DNA of 64,000 nucleotides, from contig JABMCL010001218.1 in the NCBI GenBank assembly GCA_018857735.1, forward strand, positions 38,501-102,500, read 5' to 3'. Of this stretch, positions 22,240 through 34,487 are shown one piece after another. The position numbers were made by a program, and so were the translations under genes. Numbering within the stretch: the stretch's first letter is position 1; each line of letters opens with the position of its first letter. The DNA is from Alviniconcha marisindica (Eukaryota; Mollusca; Gastropoda; Provannidae). Below the pieces are notes generated by a model that was given only the letters and a program-made list of their open reading frames with translations, searched no databases and was not told the DNA's origin.

Positions 22240-23250
22240 TGGTAAGTGCTGGACTTTGTACTTTTCAGGGTCTGTTTGGAATTGCGGTGGTGACTTCATT
22301 GATATTAGCCTGTTAGAACTGTTGTGGAAACTTGCACACTTTTCTGATGGTTGTTGCTGGAACGTGTACACTTGAAGGTTTTTGTGAGGGTTGTTCTGGA
22401 CATGCACTTGAACAGTAAGTTTTTTTGAGGGGGTGGGGGCCTTTAGGGTTCTTAGGAATTGTCCTAGAGATGTGCTTTTTAGGGTCCTTTAAAGATTATT
22501 GGAGGGATTTGCACACTTTCCCATCCTTTAGGAATTATTGGGGGGACCTGCACACTATCTCATCCTTTTGGGATTGCTGTGGGGATTTGTACATTTGAGG
22601 GTCCTGTGGAAAATGTTGTGGCGACTTTGTACACTTTGAGGTCCTTTTGGCATTGTGTGGACTTGGGCCACTTATGGGTCCTTTGGGTATCATCTTGGGA
22701 ACGTGCACGCTAGTCAGCCCCATTGGATATGGTTCTGGGGACTTTGTAGGTACCTTTTGGAATTTGTTGAGGGTATTATATACACTTTAGGGTCCTTTTG
22801 CAATTATGGGGGGGGGGGGGGGGGGGGGGGTTTGCAGTTATTGGGTGAATTTTTGTACTCTTTAGGGTCCTTTTGGAATTGTGAGGAACTTTGTACAGTT
22901 AAAGGTCCTTTTGGAATTGTTGGGGGGGGGGGGGGGGGTTTTGGGGTTTGACACTTAGGAACCTTTGTGAATTGTTGGGGGACTTTTTTGTGCCCTTGAG
23001 GGGACCTGTTGGAATTGGGGAGGTGGGAGACTCTGTATAGTTTAGGGTCCTTTGAGAATTCTTGAGAGGACTTTGTACAGTTTCAGGTCCTTTTGGAATT
23101 GCTGAAGATGTTGTAGTACACTTAAGGATCCTTTTTGAATTGTCTAGGGGACTTTGTACACTTGAGAATCCTTTTGGAATTGTTGGGGATACTTTGTACA
23201 CTTTAGTTCCTTTGGGAATTGTGTGAACTTTGAGAATTGTTGTGGGGACT
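22240..23250 (+). repeat. Degenerate 40-60-bp tandem repeat with G-runs
   Basis: Repeated GGGTCCTTTTGGAATTGTTG followed by GGACTTTGTACACTTTA, with unit length drifting between about 40 and 60 bp. Includes pure G-runs at about 22807-22830 and 22922-22938. About 16-18 diverged units are visible. Confidence 0.85.
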
Positions 23251-24493
23251 GTTCTAAAACAAAACTTTGAAATGTTTCTGTGTTCAGGCTTGGAGTGCCA
23301 TGTCAAGTACACCATACGATGCTGGATTAACAGCTGAATGTGTGATTGTGAGGAGCCGGTGTGGCCCAGCAGTGGTCACAGTGGCTCAACCTCTGGCCTG
23401 TGTGTTGAAATTCAGTGAACTTCCCCTGGGAGACTACCCAGAAAATGGAATGTTCTGAAGCATCGACCATTAGGGAGCAATCTGCAAAGGGACTGATTTT
23501 AAGGGTCACTGCTCATGGACAAGGGAGTTTGACATAGTGCAGTGGAGATCATCCCGGAAATGGGCGGGAAAGTATATATTGGGCCTTATGTGTCATGTAT
23601 GGTTAGCGCAAGCTTGGCATAGGTCTAGGGATATTTAGGGCTGTTTAGGATTTTCCATCTTGTGATATATTTAGTTTTCTCTGTTGCAAATGTCGACTGT
23701 ACAATATCATTAAGAAAGGAAACAAAAGAATAGAAACGAGACTATCAGGTTTGGACTTTTATTTTTATTTGGTGTCGGTAAATGTTTTGTATGTCCTGTG
23801 TTACATCCTGTTCACCACAATTAGTGTGCTGTTCAAGAGCTTGGTGAATATGCGTGACTGCAAGCCATGTACAGTCTTTTGAAACCTGCATTAAATGTGA
23901 ACTGGAGTATCCATTACATCTCTCAGTCTCATTTGTGTGCATGTGTAAAACTTTGAGTTGAACTGATCAGACATTTTATTGCAATTTAAACCTTTTCATC
24001 ATTTTACACAATACCATTTCATCAACAAGCATTATCACAATTTATTTGAAGATAGTCATTTTTGTCACCAAAAGGTGTTGCCCACCATTACCTTCCACCA
24101 AGACACTCACCTGCAACAAGACAAGAGTCCACAACACCTCCATGTAAGACATGCAGCAGAATGGAGTGAACAGCACAACAGGAAGTCTGGTATAATTGTC
24201 AACCAGTGATGCACACAAAATGAAAAGTTTTCCAATGCAGTGACTTTAAAGTCGGGGGCAACAACCATTCTGCCGGAAACATTTCCTTCATCTGGAACAC
24301 CTTTTGGGCCGTATCGTTGCATAAGGATGAAAAAATGACCACGTACTAAAGTGACCTCTGCTTAGCTCAGTTGACTGTGCCCGCTTGACTGTGCATGCAT
24401 GTTAGCATCTTGACTGAACGCTTAGAACACATGATGTATACATGTACACCACACTACAAGCCTCACTTTCTGCCAACCTTCCTCCAGCCTTCA

Positions 24494-24797
24494 ACACACA
24501 AGGGAGTTAATTAGCGCTTGAAATATGTAGCACAAGCACAACAAAGACCTCAATCACCTACAATAACTCTCACCTGGCATTGTGTGAACACAAGGGACAT
24601 AAACTCCACCAGAGGTACATCCTCAGATTTGCTGGATGTACCTCTGGTGGAGTTATGTACCTTGCATTTACACGCATGCCAGGTGAGAGTTATTGTGGGC
24701 AATTCAGGCCTTTGTTCTACTTGTGTGTGTTTGAGCACTAATTAACTCCCCTGTGTATATGTGTTGATTCTGCATGAGCGTTCTGGGCTTCATTCTA
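24494..24797. mobile_element. Foldback family B, full copy
   Basis: Left GGGAGTTAATTAGCGCTTGA is mirrored by AGCACTAATTAACTCCC on the right. TAACTCTCACCTGGCAT is mirrored by ATGCCAGGTGAGAGTTA. The centre is a near-perfect hairpin (24598-24658) with CTCCACCAGAGGTACATCC as stem. No coding capacity. Confidence 0.85.
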
Positions 24798-25304
24798 TTT
24801 AAGATTTCCTCCAACCTTGTCAAGATGGTTAAGCCATCAAAGGGGAACTACATAATCCAGTTCAAGTACATAGCTGCCTGTGTATTGTCTATTTACCGGA
24901 ACTGCCTGGAGTTTCGTGCTGTCAGCACCCCCTGTACTGGCTGAAACATGTTGTTTTTTGTTGCTTTTACCAGTCCTTGTTTTTTCTTCAGGCATCTGTA
25001 ATGTTTTTAAGCCATGGTATAACCATCCTAATGTGACTGGGCCATTAAAAAGCACACCAAGTTACTGTAATGTTTTTAGTTCCGTGTACAACTTTGTTTT
25101 TCATATTATATGAACTGATGGCTAGAAATTGGTTCACACACTGAGCTCCAGCTTCTTGACAGGAGTAACTTGAAGCATCCTTAAACAATAGGCGTGTCCA
25201 CTCTGGATATAAATATATATATATAGTTCTTTCACAATGTAGACAATTTGGGTATTGTCTGTACTTTCAGTTATAAGTTTTGGAGCAGTTATAATGGGAA
25301 TGCC

Positions 25305-25600
25305 GCATACAGTTTAAGTTGCTTGCTGCAAACATACTGCCACCTGACAGGTTGATACAATTCAAGTTGCCTACTACAAATGTGTTGCCATCTGACAGTT
25401 TTGGGGAAGCCTATGGTTGATACAACTGAAGTTGCCTACTACAAATGTACTGCCATTTGACAGTCTGGGGAAACCTATGGTTGATACAATTGAAGTTTCC
25501 TGTGACAAACATGCTGCCATCCCTGTGGTTGATACAATTCAAGTTTCCTGCAACAAACATATTGCCATCCAACAGTTTTGGGGAAGCCTACGGTGTAACC
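25305..25600 (+). repeat. Tandem repeat, about 5 diverged units of 60-75 bp
   Basis: Repeated GTTGATACAATTCAAGTT, CCTACTACAAATGT, TGCCATCTGACAGTTTTGGG and GAAGCCTATG. Otherwise 24800-26280 shows no gene. Confidence 0.8.
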
Positions 25601-26389
25601 AATTACGGCGGAGGTTGGAGGAAGGATGCGTGAAAGCGAGGCTTGGAGTGCGAGTGTCCACTTTTTGCTCATTAGCTCTCCGAAAACCACAAATTACCGG
25701 TGGTTATGTGTAAACATTGTGACTGAATGCCTGGCCTTCATTTGCAATAGCAGGTTAGCAGCTTCAGCCAAAGATCATCAAGAATAATACTCTGTGACAA
25801 AAACCTGAAGGATGGCCATCACGTTTGGCCCACCAGCTAAAGCATATATATATATATACCAACAGAGTGAACGACTGGTGGATTCTGAACAAAACCTTCC
25901 AAACTGGTAGTCAGTAATGGCACACACTCATTGATGACCAGAGAGATTGGCTGCAACCAGATAAATACCAGGCAAGTTACATTCATTTGAATGCTGAATT
26001 CCGGCTCAGATGATCGTGCATTCCAGTGACCAACACTGGACCACATGGTGGTCTGAACCAAAGCTTGTGTAAACGAAGCTATGGGAAGCGGGGCTTAGAG
26101 CTCAGAGCAGAACCCTCTATCATCATATTTCTCTCTCTCTCCCTCTCTCTCTATATATATGTATGTAGACATCATCTGCATCATCAGCTGCAACAATAAC
26201 TGCCACCGCTGTGTAAGACTTTCCAGCCAAAGCAGACACTGAACTGTCCAGGAAATGAATTCCAGACTGAGGGACAGCACCTACTTTAATATACATTAAA
26301 AAACCACAAAACTCTTACTGCCCACTTTGTCCCCATTTTGTCATAGTGTTTCCCTGCTGAACACTGGGGGTCATCTGGTCTGTGCAGTT

Positions 26390-26760
26390 GCATGTTAACA
26401 AATGCATTCCATAGATTGAGAGATTGCCGGTTTTGACCATTTTTTATCACCATGCTACTCGGGTAGCCACACACCATCTTTGGAGGGATCCCCCCTTTAA
26501 CTTCAGCAGCAGTGCTGGGCACCAGAAGTGGACTGTGTCAGGCACACAACCACTGCCGCAGCAGTCCACACTATCAAACTGGAAAACATGGTCACCTGTC
26601 CTACGGAGAGGTGCACCTCTCAACATGCCATCAATACAAACAGTGCTGGGCACCAGAAGTGGATTGTCAGGCACACAACCACTGCCACAGCATCAAACTG
26701 GAGCACATGAACATCAGTCTGATGGAGGGTTACACCTCTCAACATGCCATCAACACAAGC
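26390..26760. repeat. Dispersed repeat with an internal duplication of about 130 bp
   Basis: Two diverged copies of GTGCTGGGCACCAGAAGTGG, GGCACACAACCACTGCC and CTCAACATGCCATCAA. The left part (AACAAATGCATTCCA, CGGGTAGCCACACACCATCT) recurs at 38275-38370, so this is an interspersed element of unknown class. The stretch 26760-28100 holds no recognisable gene. Confidence 0.65.
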
Positions 26761-28102
26761 TGGGTGGAGCAGTCAGAAGCAAGAGTGACAGTACAGATTA
26801 ATGAACATGTTGGTTCAGTCCCACATTTACCAGCATACCTTTCACAACACAATGATCACCTTGCACACTCCCTGCTGTAGCCTGCCAAAATTTACATCAA
26901 AATTCCAGAAAATATTAATTTTGTCGCACAATCATCTGTGTGATGAATCAGATGAATTTGTTTCCATAGTGCTATGCACATGCTCATTCTAAGCATACAC
27001 AAAATGCTGACCAGATGCCTGGTACCAGCATGTGGCTGGGGGGGAGGGGGTAGGGGTAGCAAGCAGGATGGATGAATGTCACAAATCTGCTTGCTGTGTA
27101 AAAGAAATTCCACAATACAGACACTGACTGATACATATTCATGATTCATGTTTTTCATGTCTGGGCATCAAATGCATGCATGATGTTAACATGCATATTA
27201 TCAGGCATCTCTAACTCTTCTTCGACTGTCTACACCAGACAAAGACTATGGGTCAAAAGTGCTTGTGTTTTTAATTGTTCTTTAGGTGTCGTCGTATAGG
27301 TGAGTACATTTCGCTAGAGCTGTTCTATCTTCTTTGACTGTTTACGACAACAGATGGTGGCTCACTGATATGTAGGTAAAACAGCATCACAGTTTTTCAT
27401 AACTTACAAAACATAAGTACACACTGAAGCATTATTCTGACCACCACACACTTTGTCAGTTAGAAAAAAAAAATCAACATCCAAATCATTCTCAACCAAC
27501 AGTTCTGTGATATTACCAGTACAGTCCGGATAAAAGCTCCAATCTTCACACATTGGTATCCCCAACATATACATTGACAACAATTTGACTGCAAGATATA
27601 TATATTTATAATAATGGAAATTTGTAAAGTGCCTACCCTGCGGTTCAAAGCACTGAACAAGCTTAATATAACACACACACATAATGTACATCGAGATGCA
27701 AAATGTTATCAGCAATTTAACAAAAGCTAACACATAATGTAGACATCAACCACACACACACACACACATTGTACAGAAGGACAATGTTGCTTAACTGAAG
27801 TATTCTGAGAAAAGAAATGTCTTGAGTTTGCTTTGGAAAGAAGGGAGAGTAACAGAGTGCCTGATGTCTTGGGGGAGATTGTTCTAGATGTCATCATTAG
27901 GCAACTCTCACTCCTTTGTCCAGAGGTGACACTGTGTGGCTGATGGGATGTCAGAAAGCAAGAACTATCTAATCATACCCCATTCCACCCGCTGGTCCAT
28001 TAAAAAAAAGAAGAGAAGTTAACAGCAGTGACCCCATTCCCCGTGGCCTGGCCTGGTGATGGTGTCCATGTAGGCACCTCTCCTGAGGTAGACTAGGGAA
28101 CG

Positions 28103-28568
28103 TTATTAGTATTACTGACCACTTTTATATAGCGCTATTCTGTGTTTTGGAGCAGACTCACTGCACTCTTGTTGTGAATGACTGTCTATAATGGGCTTTG
28201 AATATCCACCAAAGTGGTGTACGTACTAACAATGCTGTTTGGTTGTTACATGGCTGATGCTATGTGAAACTGCTGCTGTCTTGGCGCATGTTCTGTGTAC
28301 ACCATACAACCATGCTCTGGTTTACTGTGTCACTTCATTCAAAGCCACATACATAATGTGCATGTGTGCTTAGCTGTAACCTGCCACCTGCACTTTGGGC
28401 AGAATGACCAGGATTTCTTAGGTGCTACTGATGTAACTCGGGGAAGGAGCAGATACGGAAATAAGAGTCAGCATGGTTGACCCTGAAGAAGAAAATTCTC
28501 TCTCCTCTCCTGCTGGGACTTTTGATCACCAGTCTGGTGCTCCGTATCACTGACCTATCCCTGCTCCC
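28103..28568 (-). mobile_element. tRNA-derived SINE, copy 2
   Basis: Collinear with 38456-38921: TATATAGCGCTATTCT at the 3' tail side, GTGGTGTACGTAC, AACCTGCCACCTGCAC, CAGAATGACCAGGAT and ATAAGAGTCAGC, with the decayed tRNA-like head at the right. Minus-strand orientation. Confidence 0.8.
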
Positions 28569-28569
28569 C

Positions 28570-31550
28570 ATGAGTCAGATTTTATCTGTGCTAGATTTTG
28601 TGTGCATGTGAACACCTGATGTGCACCAGAAACGGCTTTGTCCTATGACATTTTGCTTGTGGGAACAAGGCCAGCACTGAAGAAGTCAAGTATGTGTACT
28701 AAATTACTAATGACTGGAAAAATTGTGGGAAGTATCCAAGCCATGCGTCTGGGGCAAAAACTACAAATCAATACACTACAAAGAATACAACTCTGCATTA
28801 TTTACTGCTGAAATGATTTCACCATTTGCAAGGTGCTAAACATGAACATACAAACAAAAACAACAATAAGAAACAACGTCAAAAATGTATCTTTAGAATT
28901 GTTTACGCTAATTTTACTGAGTTGCTCAACTGAAAATATTACTGGTAACCTGCAAATTAGTTTGAAGCCAATGGCAGCCAGACAGTTTACTTCAGAAATG
29001 TGACCATGTCCGCAGCATGTCAGAGACATAATTACACAGACTGTGTACTGAAATGTTCTATTATCACAAAACGCTCATCTATAAAATGTTCTTAAAAAAA
29101 TCTCTGTGTGTGTGTGTGTGTGTGTATGTGAGTGTGTATGTGTATGTCTGCATGCGCGCATAGGTGTGTTTGTGTTAGTGTGTGTGTGCGTGCACATGTG
29201 TGTGTGTCTTATTACACCAAGTACAAGTATTTTGTTCTGATGGTGCTGATTACTCTGCAACATGCTAACTGTTACAAACCAAAGGATGGAGATCAAAAAT
29301 TCGCCCCCCCCTCCCCCCCCCAACCCAGTGAAATACACAAATAAAAGCCACATAATAATAGTGGGGTCTTAGAGCACCCTTTCTCAAATAAGCCCTTTAT
29401 ATAAAAAGAGCAGTAAAAAAAATAATATATATATATCCTGCTGGCCTGGCAATGTCCTGACAGCCCCAGAAAATTTGCGGAAGACAAACTGACATTTAAG
29501 GTTACATGATGTATCTTGTATATATATATACATATATAGCCTCAGTGCTACCATTTTAACCTTTTTGCACTGAGTAGTGCCGTGCACAGTACATGGGAGA
29601 CCTCTAAATATCTTGCCAGCATATTCTGAAGCAGGGCTTAGGCAGCCTGAAACATTGCAACATAACAAAAAACAAATTTCTTTTTGGTTTTCTGAACCGT
29701 CTTCTTTAACATGTATATCCATTCTATGTACGACAACAACAAAATGAAATACAATGCATGCGCACAAAAATGTCAATAGCTCTGACAACAGCCGGTGGGG
29801 TGATAAAATGTCAGTCTGGGCATCAAGAGCTTCTGTCAGTAACACAGAAGTGCAATATTTATGCACTCTGATTTAACCCCTTGCCTGCCATGATGTCACT
29901 TGAAAATGATCAATACAAATGCGAAATTTGAAACACTTCAGCCTTTTTGCTTTTCCCTTTCCGCACAGGCATGTGAAAGGATCTTTATCTAAATGCACAG
30001 CATTGAAAGTAGATGTTTTATAGGACCGGAATATGAACTGTTTGCAGGCGCGTCCATGTATCTTTCATCCCGGAAATTTTACAAGCTGGGGCAGTGAAGG
30101 GGTTAATGCACTTTAATTAAAACAAGTGTTAGGACTGCGCACAGCACCAAGGTAAAGTCAAAATCAAAACCTTTGCAGGCCGGTCATATGATTTTACACT
30201 GCAGGTTAGTTGTTACTGTCAAGTGCCATGAGGTTGGATGGTCATCAGCGTGGTACTACAGACATTCTGATTCGTTATCAACGTTATCATGAACGTTATC
30301 ATTCTGATGGTGTCCTGGATGGGAGTGCAGCTCAGCTGCTTCAGCATCGGGTCTGGTGTGCTGCTGATGCAGGTCCTGCTCTTCAGTGTAGCAAGGGATT
30401 TTTCTCCCGCAGTCAACTTTCAGAGCAGACTCTGACAGCATTCCTACTGCCCCCTTCAGGGTTCATTCTAACTGAGAATTTCCAGTATTTTTTTTTGGGG
30501 GGGGGGGGAGACAGAATCAGCAATCAGACATAGTGGTATTAATATTTTGTTTGCTCTAAAACAAACAAACAAACAACAGAAGAAAAAGAAAGAAAAGGAA
30601 AAAAGAGAAAAGCTCAGTGTGTGTGTGTGTGCGTGTTTGTGTGTGTGTGTGCGCGTTTGTGTGTGTGTGTGTGTGTGTGCGCGTTTGTGTGTGCGTGCGT
30701 GCGTGCGTGCGTGCGTGTGTTTGAAGGTGGTTGCTAGTGAAGCCCGGTAGCAGTACAGCTGGCTGTGTGTCTGACCAGCTACAGTGGTTAGCTGAACGGT
30801 TTCCATGAACCACTTTCACCACCTTATAGACATCATGCTGGTTTGAAAAATGTCTAGTGTGGTCACTGGCAAATATATCTTGTGTATCAAAATTCACATG
30901 TTATCTCGTGTATCTGGCGCTGTGAACACACATGGTTTTGTGTGGAAGTTTTTTTATGCGCTACTTATATACATTTTCAGTCAGTCAGTCATTCAACATC
31001 TGTGTGCGCATTAAAAATCCCAAGCTTCGGCATCCATTTCCATTGTTTGGACACATGAAAATACAGCACACTAAGTCAACTCTTGAAGACTGAATGTGTG
31101 TGCATGTGTGCGTGCGTGCATGTGTGTGTGGCAGAGGGGTTGAAAACGGTCACACGTATATATATATATATATATATATATATGCAATGCATCTCCTGAA
31201 AAACATGAGTACCTCCATAAAAACAGGGATGCAGAAGAAAATTCATGGCCTCTGATGGAAGGGAGGTAGTAGGGTGGCCATGTCGAGGGAACAGAATTGA
31301 AAGGAAATAGACCTGCAGAAGGTTAACATTTTCTACTATCCCGTCAGTCTAGTGGATACGAAATTCCACTAGCCCAAAGGAATCATCGCTAGCCAAAGAA
31401 TGCTTTCCCAAGAAAGGTTTATGAATTTCTTTTTTGCAGTTTAAGCCCTGTCATAATTGTGACAACATTGCACTTCAGATGACAGACACTGTGCTGATCA
31501 TGGCAGAAGGCAAAAATTACTTGCCTGATGGGTAGTGGTTTTTGATCTTT
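28570..31550. other. Gene-free repeat-rich stretch
   Basis: Holds (GT)n at 29105-29210 and 30617-30720 (with AACA- and GCGT-type variants), (TA)n at 31158-31182, and a fragment of the SINE at 31555-31870 in opposite orientation (about 30985-31080, AACATCTGTGTGCGCATTAA, ATTGTTTGGACACATGAAAA). No exon was recognised. Confidence 0.5.
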
Positions 31551-31554
31551 AATT

Positions 31555-31870
31555 CAAATTTTAAAATATTTTTATAATACTTCACTGCCCCTTGTGGGCA
31601 CTTCGTCGGCAAGAGCAGTGCGACCTACCAGTGTGTACAGTATTTTTGTGTGTCCAAGCAATTGTACAGCTGCCAGCGTTTGGGATTTTTTAATGTGAGC
31701 GCAGATGTTGATGCATGCAATTACACACGCGGGCTGTATGGACACTGTAAGAGTCTGCACTGGAAGCAGACCCTGGGAGAAAAATCTCTTGCTGCATTTG
31801 GGTCTTGAACCCATGTCAGTATTGTGCCTGGCATTTTAGACTGGCACTCCACCACCCGAGCTATCATACT
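31555..31870 (-). mobile_element. Second tRNA-derived SINE type
   Basis: Read on the minus strand it starts with a tRNA-like head (GATAGCTCGGGTGGTGGAGT, then a B-box-like GGTTCAAGACC), followed by CTCCCAGGGTCTGCTTCC and a body sharing CACATTAAAAAATCCC and TTGGACACACAAAAATAC with the fragment at about 30985-31080. The body differs from that of the other SINE. Confidence 0.65.
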
Positions 31871-32565
31871 CCTTTATGCAAGGATTTAAGGATTCAAGGA
31901 TTTTATTTTATTTGTTTAAACTCACCTGGCAGCTTTTCTACTTGCCTCAAATGACTGGGAGAGTATTTCTGCAACCGTGAGGACAGCTGCATACAGCTGA
32001 ACAAAACAATGATTCACTGCTTAAGGCATATTAGGCTTTTGTTGCTTGAAACACATCTGAACCTTTCAATGCCTGCGTAAAAATTTACAAAAAAAGCCCA
32101 ACCAGGCTTCCCATTTTCTCACCAATTAGTGCATTACGTGATACGCAGTTAAATAAACTGTTGAAAGACTGTAACTTTTATGTGATTTCTTTGCTTGTGA
32201 GAAGAGCTAGAAACGTTTTCTATTTGTCCTTAACTCAGAACCTTGTAGTTGCTTGGCACAAGCATGCACAGATTTACTTCCCCTTGTTGTCGCTGGAGGG
32301 CAATGGGTTGAAAAAAAAAAGGCTGCTAAGAGGAGATAATTCTGAGGCTGACAGCTACTTTATCCGTCTTAAGGAGATTTCACTGTATGAACTAAAACGG
32401 GAAAATACAAAACCAAACCACACACATACACACAGGCAAATCAATCTTCCGCCTTTTGATGCCATTATCATCACTACATGATTTCATGTTTTTGGATATT
32501 CGACTGGCATTTTGCCTTTCGCTCAATCCTCCTTATAAATCTTAACATTTCATGGTACAACTACA

Positions 32566-32745
32566 AGCTAAAACAGGGGAAACATTACCAGGTAATATTC
32601 TTTTGAATATTTTGGAGTTACCGTAGGTAATTCAGGACTTTGTTGTTGGACTTGTGTTATATATTTCGAGAGCTAATTAATTCCCCTGTTTGTTGATTCT
32701 ACATGAGCGGCTCTAGGCCTCGTTCTGTTTCAGATTTTTGGATAT
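32566..32745. mobile_element. Foldback family B, right arm
   Basis: GAGTTACCGTAGGTAATTCA, GGACTTTGTTGTTGGAC, GAGCTAATTAATTCCCCTG, TTGTTGATTCTACATGAGC and CCTCGTTCTGTTTCAGAT match the right end of 59768-60135. Lies just 3' of WHAMM/JMY. Confidence 0.65.
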
Positions 32746-32768
32746 TCCACTGGAATTGTGCCTTTGAC

Positions 32769-32968
32769 TCAGTCCTCAAATTCATCATTTTCGTCACTGC
32801 TGTTGGCATCAGGGGAAGCTTCTCGCGTGATGCGGTTGATGTTGGCCAGAGTGTTGCGCAGCAATTGCTGGTGTGAGTCGGTCATGGACACCGGTGGGCT
32901 TTCGTGAGTCACTGGTTTGAGATGAACACCATTCCGTATGAGGGCGAACATGCTTGCCAAAGGGTCCA
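32769..32968 (-). CDS. WHAMM/JMY: WHAMM/JMY coding exon 10 (second WH2, connector, acidic tail)
   Basis: Encodes VDPLASMFALIRNGVHLKPV (G-actin-binding WH2), connector helix QQLLRNTLANINRIT and the acidic tail, then TGA. Acceptor ACTGCAG. The tail carries Phe where human WHAMM and JMY have Trp. The 1.6-kb intron before it contains family A foldback element 33035-33352 and a LINE tail. Confidence 0.9.
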
Positions 32969-33853
32969 CTGCAGTCAAACACAAGATTCACATTATTTTA
33001 CACTCAACAAAGTAATTAAAACAAATAAACTACTAGATCCAAGCACATAAAAGCTTAAACAGAATGTTTATTCAATCCATATACATAAAACATTAAATAG
33101 AACGCTTATTTAATTTGACAAAACTGAACATGCAAACTTTCAGGGTAAGCCCATTTTTTGAAGCTACAAAACAACACTTAAACAACAGTTAAATGGTGAA
33201 AAATGAAATGTAGGCCACTGATCTGGGTTATTTTTTCACTGTTGTTTAAGTCTTGTTTGTAGCTTGAAAAAGGGGCTGACCCTGAAAATTCGCATGTTGT
33301 GTTTTGTCAAATTAAATAACTGTTCTTTTTAACCTTTCATGTATTTGGATCTTGTTTTAGAATGCTAGTGCTCAGTCATCTCTGCTTCAAACAACAACAA
33401 CAACAACAAAAATGAAACAAAAACAAAACAGTCATGGAAAGATTCTAGTTTGTTTTTGAAAACTGCAGTGAAATCGGAATATGCTTGCCAGTAGATAAAA
33501 ATGATAAACAAAGAGAGGAGGATCCATTCCCAAGGAAGATTCACACTATACCAAAGGTAACTGAGATCAAAAACAAGCCTGAAGGGCATAATGATAAGCT
33601 ATGGTGCAAATGACAAAGACTCCACACGCTCTCCGGGTAGCCTTGCTTTTGATCTGGTCATCTGCCATGACCTGGCTCTGTAGGAATGGTCCCTGGGATG
33701 TGGTAGGGTTTAAAATGAATGCATACATCAAACACTCCGCCACTCTGATTCTGCCTCCTCTTTTAAAGCCGCCCTCGAGATGCACCTGTTCAATAACTAT
33801 TTCTAAACTGCCTTTTCCACAGCTGTTCCTATCCCCCTGTCCAACACGTCTTT

Positions 33854-33902
<49 letters not shown>

Positions 33903-34429
33903 GTTAGTGTTTGTAAAGTGCCCTGTGTACCCACTTGTGCAGTAGATGGGTGCTCTAGAAATCGTCTTTATTATTATTATTATTATTATTATTATATGTA
34001 TGTCTTTGTCAGACACTACACACCATACAGGCAGTGGAAGAGTGTGTGTAGTGCCTGCTGGAGACACTCTGTAGAAATCGTTGTACATCACCACTCCTCA
34101 CATAGTGTTTTTGTTTTCGTTAGTAAGCACATTTTGCTAGTTCATTTCATTTCTGATGTGGACTTTAGCCAGAAGTTCTCTGCTGCTTGTCAATTTGTTT
34201 TTGAAAAAGAAGCAGAAGAAAAAAAGAATGCTTTGATTCAGACCAGACAGAACATTTGCAAACGTTCTGCACAAGTGCCTTTAACAAACAATATGCAAAT
34301 AAAAAAGAGAATGGAGAGAGCAGAAAACAACAACAAAAACTTTTGATTTCAGTGTCACAAGCAGGTAGAATGTCTTCCAAAACCAGAAACAATAAAGACA
34401 GAGAGAGGGAGGGAGCGCGTGCGCACGCG

Positions 34430-34487
<58 letters not shown>

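Noticed and set aside
23267..23458. 63-codon ORF after the G-rich repeat
   Set aside because: Protein-like in places, but isolated, with no match to a known family and an overlapping open frame on the other strand.
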